NCBI GenBank assembly: GCA_016706565.1
Contig: JADJJI010000001.1
Coordinates: 1 to 64,000 of the forward strand
Direction of reading: 5' to 3'
Source of the DNA: Piscinibacter sp.
Lineage (GTDB): Bacteria; Pseudomonadota; Gammaproteobacteria; Burkholderiales; Burkholderiaceae_C
DNA: 64,000 nt
Below the pieces are notes generated by a model. The model saw only the letters and a list, made by a program, of their open reading frames with translations. It was not told the origin of the DNA and made no database searches. Made by a program: the position numbers and the translations under genes. Positions within the stretch are counted from its first letter, which is position 1, and every line of letters begins with the position of its first letter. Shown here piece by piece: positions 1 through 8,235 of the stretch.

Positions 1-928
1 GCAGGATGGCGATGTCGGCGCGCTTGTCGGTCACCGTCATGACCAGCGTGGAGACGAGGTTGAACGCCGCCACAGCGACGATCAGCGTGAGGATGATGAA
101 CATCAGCCGCTTCTCGATCTGCACCGCGTCGAACCAGTTGCGGTTGCTGCGTGTCCAGTCGCGCACCTCGACGGCTTTGCCGAGCGACTTCGACAGCTCC
201 TCGGCCACGCCGCGTGCGGCGTGCACGTCCTTCAGGCGCAGCTGCACGCCGGTGGGCCCCTCGACGCGGAACAGCCGCGCCGCATCGTCGAGCTGCATCA
301 GCGCTAGGCCGGCGTCGTATTCGTAGTGGCCCGAGTCGAAGGTGCCGACCACGGTGAGCTGCTTCAGTCGCGGGATCACGCCGGCCGGCGTGACCTGCCC
401 GCCCGGGGCGATCAGCGCCACCTTGTCGCCCTCGCGCACACCCAGGCTGCGCGCCAGTTCGCCACCGAGCACCACACCCCACGCGCCGGGCTGCAGGCGC
501 GTCAGCACGGTGCCGCGCAGCTTCGCGGCGAGGTCGGTGACGCTGGCCTCGTCGTCGGGCGAGATGCCGCGCACCAGCGTGCCGCGCATCTGCTCGCCAT
601 GCGCGATCAGCGCCTGCGCCGCGACGAAGGGCGCCGCGCCGATCACCTGCGGATGCTGGCGTGCCTTGGCGGCGGTGAGCCGCCAGTCGGGCAAGGCGGC
701 GTCGCCGAGGGCGCGCACTTCCACGTGGGCGATCACCGCCAGCATGCGGTCGCGCACCTCCTTCTGGAAGCCGTTCATCACCGACAGCACGATGATCAGC
801 GCGGCGACGCCCAGCGCGATGCCGGCCATCGACACCGCGGAGATGAAGGAGATGAAGCCGTTGCGCCGCCCCGCGCGGCCGGACCGCGTGTAGCGCCAGC
901 CGATCTGCAACTCGTAGGGCCAGTTCAT
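1..928 (-). CDS. lolC: Lipoprotein-releasing ABC transporter permease LolC/LolE (3' end beyond window)
   Basis: Inner-membrane permease of the LolCDE complex, which extracts outer-membrane lipoproteins and hands them to LolA. It reads leftward from the ATG at 926-928 and is open to the window edge, so about 309 residues are visible of the roughly 415 usual. Residue 1 begins MNWPYELQIGWRYTR, followed by a first membrane segment (ALGVAALIIVLSVMNGF), a large periplasmic domain with the family-like stretch VGTFDSGHYEYD, and the next membrane segment IILTLIVAVAAFNLVSTL just before the edge. LolC and LolE are close paralogues, so the exact letter is uncertain; the family is not. Confidence 0.93.
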   Translation of the reverse strand, partial: MNWPYELQIGWRYTRSGRAGRRNGFISFISAVSMAGIALGVAALIIVLSVMNGFQKEVRDRMLAVIAHVEVRALGDAALPDWRLTAAKARQHPQVIGAAPFVAAQALIAHGEQMRGTLVRGISPDDEASVTDLAAKLRGTVLTRLQPGAWGVVLGGELARSLGVREGDKVALIAPGGQVTPAGVIPRLKQLTVVGTFDSGHYEYDAGLALMQLDDAARLFRVEGPTGVQLRLKDVHAARGVAEELSKSLGKAVEVRDWTRSNRNWFDAVQIEKRLMFIILTLIVAVAAFNLVSTLVMTVTDKRADIAIL

Positions 929-1002
929 GTCCGGCGCATGCTACCCGAGCCGACGCGACCGGCGCGGCCCGTGGGGCCATGGGCGCCGCCGATAATGGAG
1001 CG

Positions 1003-1932
1003 ATGCACCTGCTCGTTCCGTTCGCCTCGGCCCTGTCGGAGGCTGGCCGGCACACCCTGCGTGACCTCGCCCTGCCGCACCTCGATCGCGCCCTCGCGCG
1101 CCTGGCCCCCACCGCCCGCCTGGGCACCGACGAATACAGCCTCACGCCGCCGCACGAAGCCGCGCTGGCCGCCGCCCGCGGCTGGCAGGGTGGCGCCGGC
1201 ACGCTGCCGTTCGCGGCGCATGCGGCACAGGCCGACGGCATCGAGGTGCTCGATCTCGCCTGGGGCCTGCTCACGCCGGTGCACTGGCACCTGGGCCGCG
1301 ACCAGGTCACGCTGGCCGACCCCGATGCGCTGGCGCTCGACGAGACCGCGTCGCGCGCCTTGTTCGAGGCGGTGCGCGAGTTGTTCGAGTCCGAAGGCTT
1401 CGCGCTCGCCTGGGGTGCGCCGCAGCGCTGGTACGCGGCACACGAGAGCCTGGTCGACCTGCCCTGTGCGTCGATCGATCGCGTGGTCGGCCGCAATGTG
1501 GACCGCTGGTTGCCCGAAGGCCGCCCGGCACGGCTGCTGAGGCGCCTGCAGAACGAGGTGCAGATGCTGCTGTACTCGCACCCGCTGAACGATGCGCGCG
1601 AGGCGCAGGGCGCCCTGCCGGTCAATTCCTTCTGGCTCAGCGGCTGCGGCCGCCGGCAGGACGTCGAGGGTGAGGAGCCGCATGCCGACACGCGCCTGCG
1701 TGCGCCGCTGCTGTCGGAAGACTGGGCCGCCTGGGCCGAAGCCTGGCGCGCGCTCGACGCCGATGCGCTGGCGCCGCTGGCCGATGCGCTGGAACGTGGC
1801 GAGCCGGCCAGCCTGACGCTGTGCGGCGAACGTTTCGCACAGCGTTTCGACCTGGCCGAAGGCTCGCTGTGGTCGCGCCTGGGCCGGCGCTTCAAACACC
1901 CCGGGCCCGCTGACGTGCTGGAGGCGCTGTGA
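1003..1932 (+). CDS. Conserved hypothetical protein upstream of recJ (RpfE / phosphoglycerate-mutase-like label in relatives)
   Basis: A 309-residue soluble protein with no signal peptide or membrane segment. Relatives in betaproteobacteria sit in front of recJ and are variously labelled RpfE-type regulatory protein or phosphoglycerate mutase; I see no catalytic motif that proves either. Recognisable stretches are LHW-type segments (LLTPVHWHLGRDQV) and PVNSFWLSGCGR near residue 215. An in-frame ATG exists at 979, but 1003 is preferred because a -10-like GATAAT (991-996) lies only six bases before it. Its TGA overlaps the GTG of recJ, so the two are translationally coupled. Confidence 0.72.
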   Translation: MHLLVPFASALSEAGRHTLRDLALPHLDRALARLAPTARLGTDEYSLTPPHEAALAAARGWQGGAGTLPFAAHAAQADGIEVLDLAWGLLTPVHWHLGRDQVTLADPDALALDETASRALFEAVRELFESEGFALAWGAPQRWYAAHESLVDLPCASIDRVVGRNVDRWLPEGRPARLLRRLQNEVQMLLYSHPLNDAREAQGALPVNSFWLSGCGRRQDVEGEEPHADTRLRAPLLSEDWAAWAEAWRALDADALAPLADALERGEPASLTLCGERFAQRFDLAEGSLWSRLGRRFKHPGPADVLEAL

Positions 1933-3659
1933 GCGGCTCGCCGGTGATCGCGCGCCGCGAAGCACCACCGCGCGCCGTCTGGGCGCTCGAGCAGGCCGGC
2001 GTGCCGACGCTGCTGGCGCGCCTGTTCGCGGCGCGCGGCGTGCGCAGCATCGACGAGCTCGACGACGGCCTGGGCAAGCTGCTGCTGCCCGCCGGCCTGC
2101 AGGGCGCGGCGCAGGCGGCGAAGCGCCTGGCCGACGCGCTGCGCGACGGCGAACGCATCTGCATCGTCGCCGACTACGACTGCGACGGCGCCACCGCCTG
2201 CGCCGTGGCGCTGCGCGGCCTGCAGCTGCTCGGCGTGCCGCGCGAGCGGCTCGCCTACGTGGTGCCCGACCGCGCCGTGCACGGCTACGGGCTCACGCCG
2301 GCGATCGTCGACCTCGCGGCGCAGCAGCGGCCGGACGTGCTGGTGACGGTGGACAACGGCATCGCCAGCCTCGAAGGCGTGGCGCATGCGCGCGGCAAGG
2401 GCATGGCGGTGGTGGTGACCGACCACCACCTGCCGGCCTTGCTCGACGGCGTGGTGGTGCTTCCCGAGGCCGACGTGATCGTCAACCCCAACCAGCCCGG
2501 TTGCGGCTTCGCGAGCAAGAACCTCGCCGGCGTCGGCGTGATGTTCTACGTGCTGCTGGCACTGCGCAGCGAGTTGCGCGAGCGCGGCGTGTTCAGCGCC
2601 GAGCAGCAGCCGCGGCTGGATGCGCTGCTCGACCTGGTCGCACTCGGCACGGTGGCCGACGTCGTCAAGCTCGACGCCAACAACCGCCGCCTCGTCGCGC
2701 AGGGCCTGCGCCGCATCCGCGGCGGGCGCATGCAAGCCGGGCTGGCGGCGCTGTTCGCCGCGGCCGGCCGCGATGCGCGCCGGGCGAGTGCCTTCGACTT
2801 CGGCTTCGCGCTCGGGCCGCGCATCAATGCGGCCGGGCGCCTGGCCGACATGACGCTGGGCATCGAATGCCTGCTGACCGACGACACCGGCCGCGCCGCC
2901 GAACTGGCCAAGCTGCTCGATGGCATCAACCGCGAGCGCCGCGAGGTCGAGGCCGGCATGCGCGAGCAGGCCGAGCTGCTGCTCGAGCGCTTGATGCCCG
3001 ACGGCGAGCCGCCGCCGGCGCTGGCGCTGTTCGATGCCGAGTTCCATGAGGGCGTGGTCGGCATCGTCGCCGCGCGCCTGAAAGACCGCGTGCACCGCCC
3101 GACCTTCGTCTTCGCGCGCGGCCAGGACGGCCTGCTCAAGGGCTCCGGCCGCTCCATCCCCGGCTTCCACCTGCGCGACGCGCTCGACCTGGTCAGCAAG
3201 CGCCACCCCGGCGTGCTGCGCCGCTTCGGCGGCCACGCGATGGCGGCCGGCGCCACCGTTGCCGCGGAAGACCTGCCCACCTTTGCGCAGGGCCTGCAGC
3301 AGGTGGCACGCGAGTGGCTGGATGCGGCCACGCTCTCGCGCACGCTGCTCACCGACGGGCCGCTCGATCCGGCGCAGTTCGCGCCGGCCACGGTGCGCGA
3401 GCTCGATGCGCAGGTGTGGGGGCAGGCCTTCGAACCGCCGGTGTTCTGCGACGAGGTCGAGGTGGTGTCGCAGCGGCTGGTCGGCGAGCGCCACATGAAG
3501 CTGTCGGTGCGACATGCCGGCGCGTTGCGCGACGCCATCTGGTTCGGCCGCAGCGAGCCGCTCGAGGCACGCGTGCGCCTGGCCTACCGGCTGAGCCTGG
3601 ACGAGTACAACGGCCGCGAGCGGGTACAGATGGTGGTGGAAGGGAGCGAAGCCGCATGA
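1929..3659 (+). CDS. recJ: Single-stranded-DNA-specific exonuclease RecJ
   Basis: 5'-3' exonuclease acting on single-stranded DNA in recombination and mismatch repair. The 576-residue product has the DHH phosphoesterase motifs in order: IVADYDCDGATA near residue 78, TVDNGI near 140, VVTDHHLP near 160 (the DHH signature) and GPRINAAGRLADM near 298, followed by the DHHA1 domain with GRSIPGFHLRDAL and GGHAMAAG. Length matches the family. The GTG start overlaps the previous stop by four bases (GTGA), and the stop overlaps the next ATG in the same manner, so three genes form a tight operon. Confidence 0.96.
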   Translation: MSGSPVIARREAPPRAVWALEQAGVPTLLARLFAARGVRSIDELDDGLGKLLLPAGLQGAAQAAKRLADALRDGERICIVADYDCDGATACAVALRGLQLLGVPRERLAYVVPDRAVHGYGLTPAIVDLAAQQRPDVLVTVDNGIASLEGVAHARGKGMAVVVTDHHLPALLDGVVVLPEADVIVNPNQPGCGFASKNLAGVGVMFYVLLALRSELRERGVFSAEQQPRLDALLDLVALGTVADVVKLDANNRRLVAQGLRRIRGGRMQAGLAALFAAAGRDARRASAFDFGFALGPRINAAGRLADMTLGIECLLTDDTGRAAELAKLLDGINRERREVEAGMREQAELLLERLMPDGEPPPALALFDAEFHEGVVGIVAARLKDRVHRPTFVFARGQDGLLKGSGRSIPGFHLRDALDLVSKRHPGVLRRFGGHAMAAGATVAAEDLPTFAQGLQQVAREWLDAATLSRTLLTDGPLDPAQFAPATVRELDAQVWGQAFEPPVFCDEVEVVSQRLVGERHMKLSVRHAGALRDAIWFGRSEPLEARVRLAYRLSLDEYNGRERVQMVVEGSEAA

Positions 3660-4786
3660 ACCATTCGACACGACGCACGATCATGAAGGCGATGACGGCA
3701 CTGGGCGCCTCGATCGCGCTCGGCCAGCGCGCCACAGCGGCCGACACGCCGACGCCGGCCACATTCACCGATCGCCTCGACCGCCCCTGGGCCCTGGCCT
3801 TCCTGCCCGACGGCAGCCTGCTCGTCACGCTCAAGGGCGGCAGCCTGCTGCGGGTCAGTGCCGACGGCAAGGAGGTCTCGCGTCCGCTGGCCGGCGTGCC
3901 CGAGGTGAATGCGCGCGGCCAGGGCGGCCTGCTCGACGTGGCCATCGATCCCGACTTCGCCACCACGCCCTGGGTCTACCTCAGCTATGCCGAGAACGGC
4001 GAAGGCGGCAGCGGCACGGCAGTGGCCCGCGGCCGGCTGGTCGGCAATGCGTTGCAGGACACGACGGTGATCTTCCGCCAGCAGCCCAAGGTGTCGGGCA
4101 ACGGCCACTTCGGCTCGCGCCTGGTGTTCCGCCGCGACAAGACGCTGTTCGTCGCCCTGGGCGAGCGCCAGAAGGGCAGCCCGGCGCAGGACCTGGGCAG
4201 CCACCTCGGCAAGGTGGTGCGCATCCACCGCGACGGCAGCATTCCTGCCGACAATCCGCGCCTGGGCTCCGGCGCGCTGCCTGGCCTGTGGAGCTATGGC
4301 CATCGCAACGTGCAGGGGGCCGCTGTGCACCCGGTGACCGGCGAACTGTGGGTCAACGAGCATGGCCCGCAGGGCGGCGACGAAGTGAACATTGCCCGCG
4401 CCGGCGCCAACTTCGGCTGGCCCGAGCGCAGCTATGGCTGCAACTATGGCGCCCCGGTGGGGGACGCCTGCCGCATTGGCCGCGGCACGCACGCGCCCGC
4501 CTACGTCGAGCCGCTGACGACCTGGACGCCGACCTCGATTGCCCCGAGCGGCCTGGCCTTCTACACCGGCAGCCTGCTGCCCGAATGGAAGGACAGCCTC
4601 TTCATGGGCTCGCTGGCCGGCACGGCCTTGTGGCGCCTGAGCTTGAAGGGCGACACCGTGACCGGGCGCGAAATGCTGTTCGCATCAATGGGCGAGCGTT
4701 TCCGCGACGTGCGCCAGGGGCCCGACGGCGCGCTGTACCTGCTGACCGACGGCAGCGGCGGGCGCATCCTGCGCGTCGCCCCTTAG
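3656..4786 (+). CDS. PQQ-dependent sugar dehydrogenase (glucose/sorbosone dehydrogenase family), exported
   Basis: Predicted periplasmic aldose dehydrogenase of the soluble beta-propeller (Asd/YliI) type, 376 residues. The N-terminus has TRRTIMK followed by a hydrophobic segment and an AADT-type cleavage region, suggesting export by Tat or Sec. Family stretches are clear: RPWALAFLPDGSLLVT, GQGGLLDVAIDPDF, GNGHFGSRLVF, GLWSYGHRNVQG and NEHGPQGGDEVN. The start at 3656 is chosen because ATGA overlaps the recJ stop; the same frame is open upstream inside recJ but has no merit there. Substrate cannot be read from sequence. A G/C hairpin follows at 4792-4820. Confidence 0.88.
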   Translation: MNHSTRRTIMKAMTALGASIALGQRATAADTPTPATFTDRLDRPWALAFLPDGSLLVTLKGGSLLRVSADGKEVSRPLAGVPEVNARGQGGLLDVAIDPDFATTPWVYLSYAENGEGGSGTAVARGRLVGNALQDTTVIFRQQPKVSGNGHFGSRLVFRRDKTLFVALGERQKGSPAQDLGSHLGKVVRIHRDGSIPADNPRLGSGALPGLWSYGHRNVQGAAVHPVTGELWVNEHGPQGGDEVNIARAGANFGWPERSYGCNYGAPVGDACRIGRGTHAPAYVEPLTTWTPTSIAPSGLAFYTGSLLPEWKDSLFMGSLAGTALWRLSLKGDTVTGREMLFASMGERFRDVRQGPDGALYLLTDGSGGRILRVAP

Positions 4787-4791
4787 GCCGC

Positions 4792-4820
4792 CGGGCCGCG
4801 CTCAGCGCGAACCCGGCCCG
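4792..4820 (+). terminator. Possible hairpin terminator after the sugar dehydrogenase gene
   Basis: Two nested inverted repeats, CGGGCC/GGCCCG outside and GCGC-TCA-GCGC inside, lie just after the TAG of the dehydrogenase gene. There is no T-run, so this could be a factor-assisted terminator or merely a stable mRNA end. It lies directly before the -10-like TACAAT at 4826-4831. Confidence 0.35.
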
Positions 4821-4859
4821 CTCCCTACAATCGATCACTCGATGTTGCCGAGTTCCTGG

Positions 4860-5711
4860 ATGAACGCCGACCTGCACTGCCACTCCTCCGTTTCCGACGG
4901 CACGCTCACGCCGGAAGCCCTGGCAGCACGCGCGAAGGCCAACGGCGTGGAGCTCTGGGCGCTCACCGACCACGACGAGATCGGCGGCCAGCAGCGCGCG
5001 CGCGACGCCGCGCTGGCGCTGGGCCTGCCCTACCTCACCGGCACCGAGATCTCGGTCAGCTTCGTCGGCATCACCGTGCACATCGTCGGCCTGGGCTTCG
5101 ATGCCGACGATGCGGCGCTGAAGGCCGGCCTGGCCGCCACGCGCGGCGGCCGGCGCGAGCGCGCGCTCGAGATGTCCGACAGCCTGGCGAAGGCCGGCAT
5201 CCCCGGCAGCTTCGAGGGTGCGCTGAAGTACGTCGGCAACCCCGACCTGATCTCGCGCACGCATTTCGCACGCTACCTCGTCGAAGCCGGCGTGTGCGCC
5301 GACACCAGCGAGGTGTTCCGCCGCTTCCTCACCGAAGGCAAGCCGGGCTTCGTGCCGCACCGATGGGCCAGCCTGCGCGACGCCGTGCGCTGGATCAGCG
5401 ACGCCGGCGGCGCGGCCGTGATCGCCCACCCGGCGCGCTACAAGTTCACCGCCAACGAAGAGCACGCGCTGTTCACCGAATTCAAGGCGCATGGCGGCCT
5501 GGGTGTCGAGGTGGTGACGGGCAGCCACAGCGCCGCCGAAGCGGTGCGCTACGGCGAAGCGGCGCTCGAGTACGGCCTTGCAGCCTCGCGCGGCAGCGAC
5601 TTCCACAGCCCCGGCGAGAGCCACACAGACCTCGGCGCCCTGCCCGAGCTGCCGGGCACGCTCACGCCGGTGTGGGACGTGCTGCAGAACCGCATCCAGC
5701 GTCCGCAATGA
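4860..5711 (+). CDS. PHP-domain phosphoesterase (RNase AM / 3',5'-nucleoside bisphosphate phosphatase family)
   Basis: Metal-dependent phosphoesterase of the TrpH/YciV type, 283 residues, which in relatives hydrolyses pAp-like nucleotides or trims 5' ends of RNA. Metal-ligand motifs of the PHP fold are all present: DLHCHSSVSDG at the N-terminus, LTDHDEIGG near residue 37, IAHPARYKF near 190 and GSDFHSPGE near 245. An upstream in-frame ATG at 4842 exists, but TACAAT at 4826-4831 would place transcription onset close to it, and homology starts right at MNADLHCH, so 4860 is preferred. Its TGA overlaps the ATG of the next gene. Confidence 0.88.
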   Translation: MNADLHCHSSVSDGTLTPEALAARAKANGVELWALTDHDEIGGQQRARDAALALGLPYLTGTEISVSFVGITVHIVGLGFDADDAALKAGLAATRGGRRERALEMSDSLAKAGIPGSFEGALKYVGNPDLISRTHFARYLVEAGVCADTSEVFRRFLTEGKPGFVPHRWASLRDAVRWISDAGGAAVIAHPARYKFTANEEHALFTEFKAHGGLGVEVVTGSHSAAEAVRYGEAALEYGLAASRGSDFHSPGESHTDLGALPELPGTLTPVWDVLQNRIQRPQ

Positions 5712-6655
5712 CCGGCGGCGTGCCGGCGCGTCCCGGGCTCGGGATCGTGCTGATCCTGCTGATGGCGGCGTGTTTCGCCACCATGGACACGGCGGTGAAG
5801 TACGTCGGCGCAGTGCTGCCGATCCTGATCGTGCTGCTGGCGCGCTACGGCGTGCAGGCCGCCAGCATGGGCTTGTGGCTCGCCGGCTCGCAACTGCGCG
5901 GCGGCGCCGGCTTCCGCTCCGCGCACCCGCGCTTCCAGGCGGTGCGCGGCGCGCTGCTGCTGACCAGTTCCACTTTCGGCTTCCTCGGCCTGCGCTACCT
6001 GCCGGTGGCGGAGTTCACCGCCATCAACATGCTCACGCCGGTGATGGTGACGCTGCTGGCGGCCACGCTGCTGCGCGAACACGTGTCTCGGCTGCGCTGG
6101 GCGCTGGTGGTGGGCGGCTTCGCCGGCGCGCTGATCGTCATCCGCCCCGGCAGCGGGCTGTTCGGCTGGGCGGTGCTGCTGCCGCTGGCCGGCTCGGTGG
6201 CCTATGCCAGTTTCCAGGTGCTGACGCGCAAGCTGTCGGCGCTGGAGAGCCCTTACACCACGCACTTCTACACCGGGCTGACCGGCACGCTGGTGGTGGT
6301 CGCGCTGCTGCTGGCCAGCGACGTGCCGCTGCGCGCCACGCTGCAGGACGCCACCGCGCTGCAGATCGGCCTGCTGCTGGCCATCGGAACGCTGGGCACG
6401 CTGGGCCACCTGATGCTGGTGCTGGCCTTCGGCCTGGCGCCCACGTCGACGCTGATGCCCTTCATGTACGTGCAGATTGCCTTCGCGGCGGCAGTGGGCT
6501 GGCTCGTCTTCCGCCATGCGCCGGACGGCTGGGGCTGGATCGGCATGGCGGTGGTGGCTGTGTGTGGAGCCGCCAGCGCCTGGCTCAACGTCAGAGAGGC
6601 CGCTGCCGCGCGCGCGCCGGTCTCGGCGCTCGGGGCGGATACCATCGTGGACTGA
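5708..6655 (+). CDS. EamA/DMT-superfamily transporter (first of two in the window)
   Basis: Inner-membrane drug/metabolite transporter of 315 residues with about ten hydrophobic segments and two EamA repeats. The N-terminal repeat begins GIVLILLMAACFATMDTAVKY; the second repeat runs from about residue 155 to 300 and includes VLTRKLSALESPYTTHFYTGL. It is translationally coupled to the PHP gene (ATGA overlap at 5708). The substrate is unknown; such proteins export amino acids, nucleobases or other small metabolites. The stop is three bases before the yciO start. Confidence 0.85.
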   Translation: MTGGVPARPGLGIVLILLMAACFATMDTAVKYVGAVLPILIVLLARYGVQAASMGLWLAGSQLRGGAGFRSAHPRFQAVRGALLLTSSTFGFLGLRYLPVAEFTAINMLTPVMVTLLAATLLREHVSRLRWALVVGGFAGALIVIRPGSGLFGWAVLLPLAGSVAYASFQVLTRKLSALESPYTTHFYTGLTGTLVVVALLLASDVPLRATLQDATALQIGLLLAIGTLGTLGHLMLVLAFGLAPTSTLMPFMYVQIAFAAAVGWLVFRHAPDGWGWIGMAVVAVCGAASAWLNVREAAAARAPVSALGADTIVD

Positions 6656-6658
6656 ACT

Positions 6659-7501
6659 ATGTCCCAACTCTTCGAAGTCCACCCCGACAACCCGCAGCCG
6701 CGCCTGCTCAAGCAGGCCGCGCAGATCCTGCACGACGGCGGCGTGGCGGCGATTCCCACCGACTCGAGCTACGCGCTGGTGTGCCACCTCGACGACAAGG
6801 CCGCGGCCGAATCGCTGCGGCGCATCCGCGGCGTCGACGACAAGCACCACCTGACGCTGCTGTGCCGCGACCTCAGCGAACTGGCCAGCTACGCACGCGT
6901 TGACAACAAGCAGTACCGGCTGCTCAAGCTGGGCACGCCCGGGCCCTTCACGTTCATTCTCGAAGCGACCAAGGAAGTGCCACGCCGGCTCTCGCACCCG
7001 TCGCGCCGCACCATCGGCCTGCGCGTGCCCGACCATGCGGTGACGCAGGCGCTGCTCGAACAGCTCGGCCAGCCCCTGATCGCCACCACGCTGATCGCGC
7101 CCGGCGAGACCGAGCCGATGAACGAGGCGAGCGAGATCCGCGAGCGTTTCCAGAAGCTGGTGCAGGCGGTGGTCGATGCCGGCGCCTGCCCGATGCAGCC
7201 GACCACCGTGGTCGACCTGACCGGCGACGCGCCGGTGCTGGTGCGCCTGGGCCGCGGCGACCCGCGGCTGCTCGGCCTGGCGGTCGCGGCGCCGGGGGCG
7301 GGCGGGCGGGGGGGGGGGGGGGGGGGGGGCGGGAGGCTCAGCTGCGCTCGATGCGCGCCACGGCCGAGTGCGCGTGGATGGACTCGAAGTTCTCCACGTC
7401 GACCAGGTAGCGGCCTACGCGTGCATCGGCGTTCAGGCGCAGCGCCACGTCGCGCACCAGGTCCTCGACGAACTTCGGGTTCTCGTAGGCGCGCTCGGTG
7501 A
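6659..7501 (+). CDS. yciO: Sua5/YciO/YrdC/YwlC family protein, YciO-like; 3' end distorted by a poly-G tract
   Basis: The first ~210 residues align by eye with YciO: MSQLFEVHPDNPQPRLL start, IPTDSSYALVCHLDD, TPGPFTFILEATKEVPRR, RTIGLRVPDHAV and PTTVVDLTGDAPVLVRLGRGD near residue 195. The family binds ATP/threonine-type ligands; YciO itself is only weakly linked to tRNA threonylcarbamoylation. Known YciO proteins end near residue 206, that is about position 7280. Here a 22-base G run (7308-7329) follows and the frame then runs antisense through folE2 to 7501, giving a meaningless Gly/Arg tail. None of the three frames past the tract has a sensible stop, so the given end is an artefact or a real extension. 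Confidence 0.8.
   Translation: MSQLFEVHPDNPQPRLLKQAAQILHDGGVAAIPTDSSYALVCHLDDKAAAESLRRIRGVDDKHHLTLLCRDLSELASYARVDNKQYRLLKLGTPGPFTFILEATKEVPRRLSHPSRRTIGLRVPDHAVTQALLEQLGQPLIATTLIAPGETEPMNEASEIRERFQKLVQAVVDAGACPMQPTTVVDLTGDAPVLVRLGRGDPRLLGLAVAAPGAGGRGGGGGGGGRLSCARCAPRPSARGWTRSSPRRPGSGLRVHRRSGAAPRRAPGPRRTSGSRRRAR
7308..7329. repeat. Uninterrupted 22-base G homopolymer
   Basis: Twenty-two consecutive G on the plus strand, preceded by further G-rich blocks (7294-7306), between the convergent yciO and folE2 genes. It could form G-quadruplex structure, could be a slippage (phase-variable) tract, or could be a base-calling artefact. Nothing similar occurs elsewhere in the window. Confidence 0.9.
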
Positions 7502-8129
7502 CCCACTTCTCGTCGGCCCGCTTGAGCATCGGCCAGATCTCGCTGGAGGCCGAGTCCTCGGCGAAACGCACCAGCTCGGGCCAGCCTATCTCACCCAGCA
7601 TCTCGATGCGGATGGTGACGTGCGAGCGCTGGTTGTGTGCGCCGTAGTCGGAGATCTCCTTCGAGCAGGGGCACAGCGACTTCACGGGCACCACCGCCTC
7701 GGCCCAGATCGCGACCTGGCCGTCCTTGGCTTCGGCGATCCAGCGGCCCTGGTACTCGAGCAGGCTCTCGACGCCGGAGACCGGCGCGCGCTTGCGCAGG
7801 AAGAACGGGAAGCGCGCCTCGATGCGGCCGCTGCTGGCGTGCAGCTTGTGCAGCATCGCCGCCATCTGCGCACGCAACTCGCCGGCGTCCACCGGCTTGT
7901 CGAGCGACTCCAGCCACGCCACGAAGCGTGACATGTGCGTGCCCTTCTGTTCGGCGGGCAATGCCACGTCCAGGTCCCACTCGGCCACGGTGGACAGCTC
8001 GGCGGCGCCGATGCGCAGCTGCATCGGGTAGCGAACGCCGCGCACGCCGACGCGCTGGATCGCCAGATGGCGCTCGTCGCGGGCACTTTGCGTGTCCGGG
8101 ATGTGCAACGCGTCTTTCAGGTTGGTCAT
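7338..8129 (-). CDS. folE2: GTP cyclohydrolase FolE2 (type IB)
   Basis: Converts GTP to 7,8-dihydroneopterin triphosphate, the first step to tetrahydrofolate; the IB family is metal-flexible and replaces or backs up FolE. The 263-residue protein starts MTNLKDALHIPDTQ and carries the diagnostic VKSLCPCSKEISDYGAHNQRS-type segment near residue 155, with the conserved catalytic-site cysteine of this family. Length is typical. It lies 106 bases downstream of dxs on the same strand, so it may be the last gene of xseB-ispA-dxs-folE2 or have its own promoter. Confidence 0.95.
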   Translation of the reverse strand: MTNLKDALHIPDTQSARDERHLAIQRVGVRGVRYPMQLRIGAAELSTVAEWDLDVALPAEQKGTHMSRFVAWLESLDKPVDAGELRAQMAAMLHKLHASSGRIEARFPFFLRKRAPVSGVESLLEYQGRWIAEAKDGQVAIWAEAVVPVKSLCPCSKEISDYGAHNQRSHVTIRIEMLGEIGWPELVRFAEDSASSEIWPMLKRADEKWVTERAYENPKFVEDLVRDVALRLNADARVGRYLVDVENFESIHAHSAVARIERS

Positions 8130-8235
8130 GGCTCTGTCCGAAACTCAGGCGCAAGGATGCCAGCAAATCGCCCGCCTCGCGCCGCCGGGGCCTTGAAGCC
8201 CCCGTTCAAGCCGTTTCAACGGCCTCGGGTGCCTG

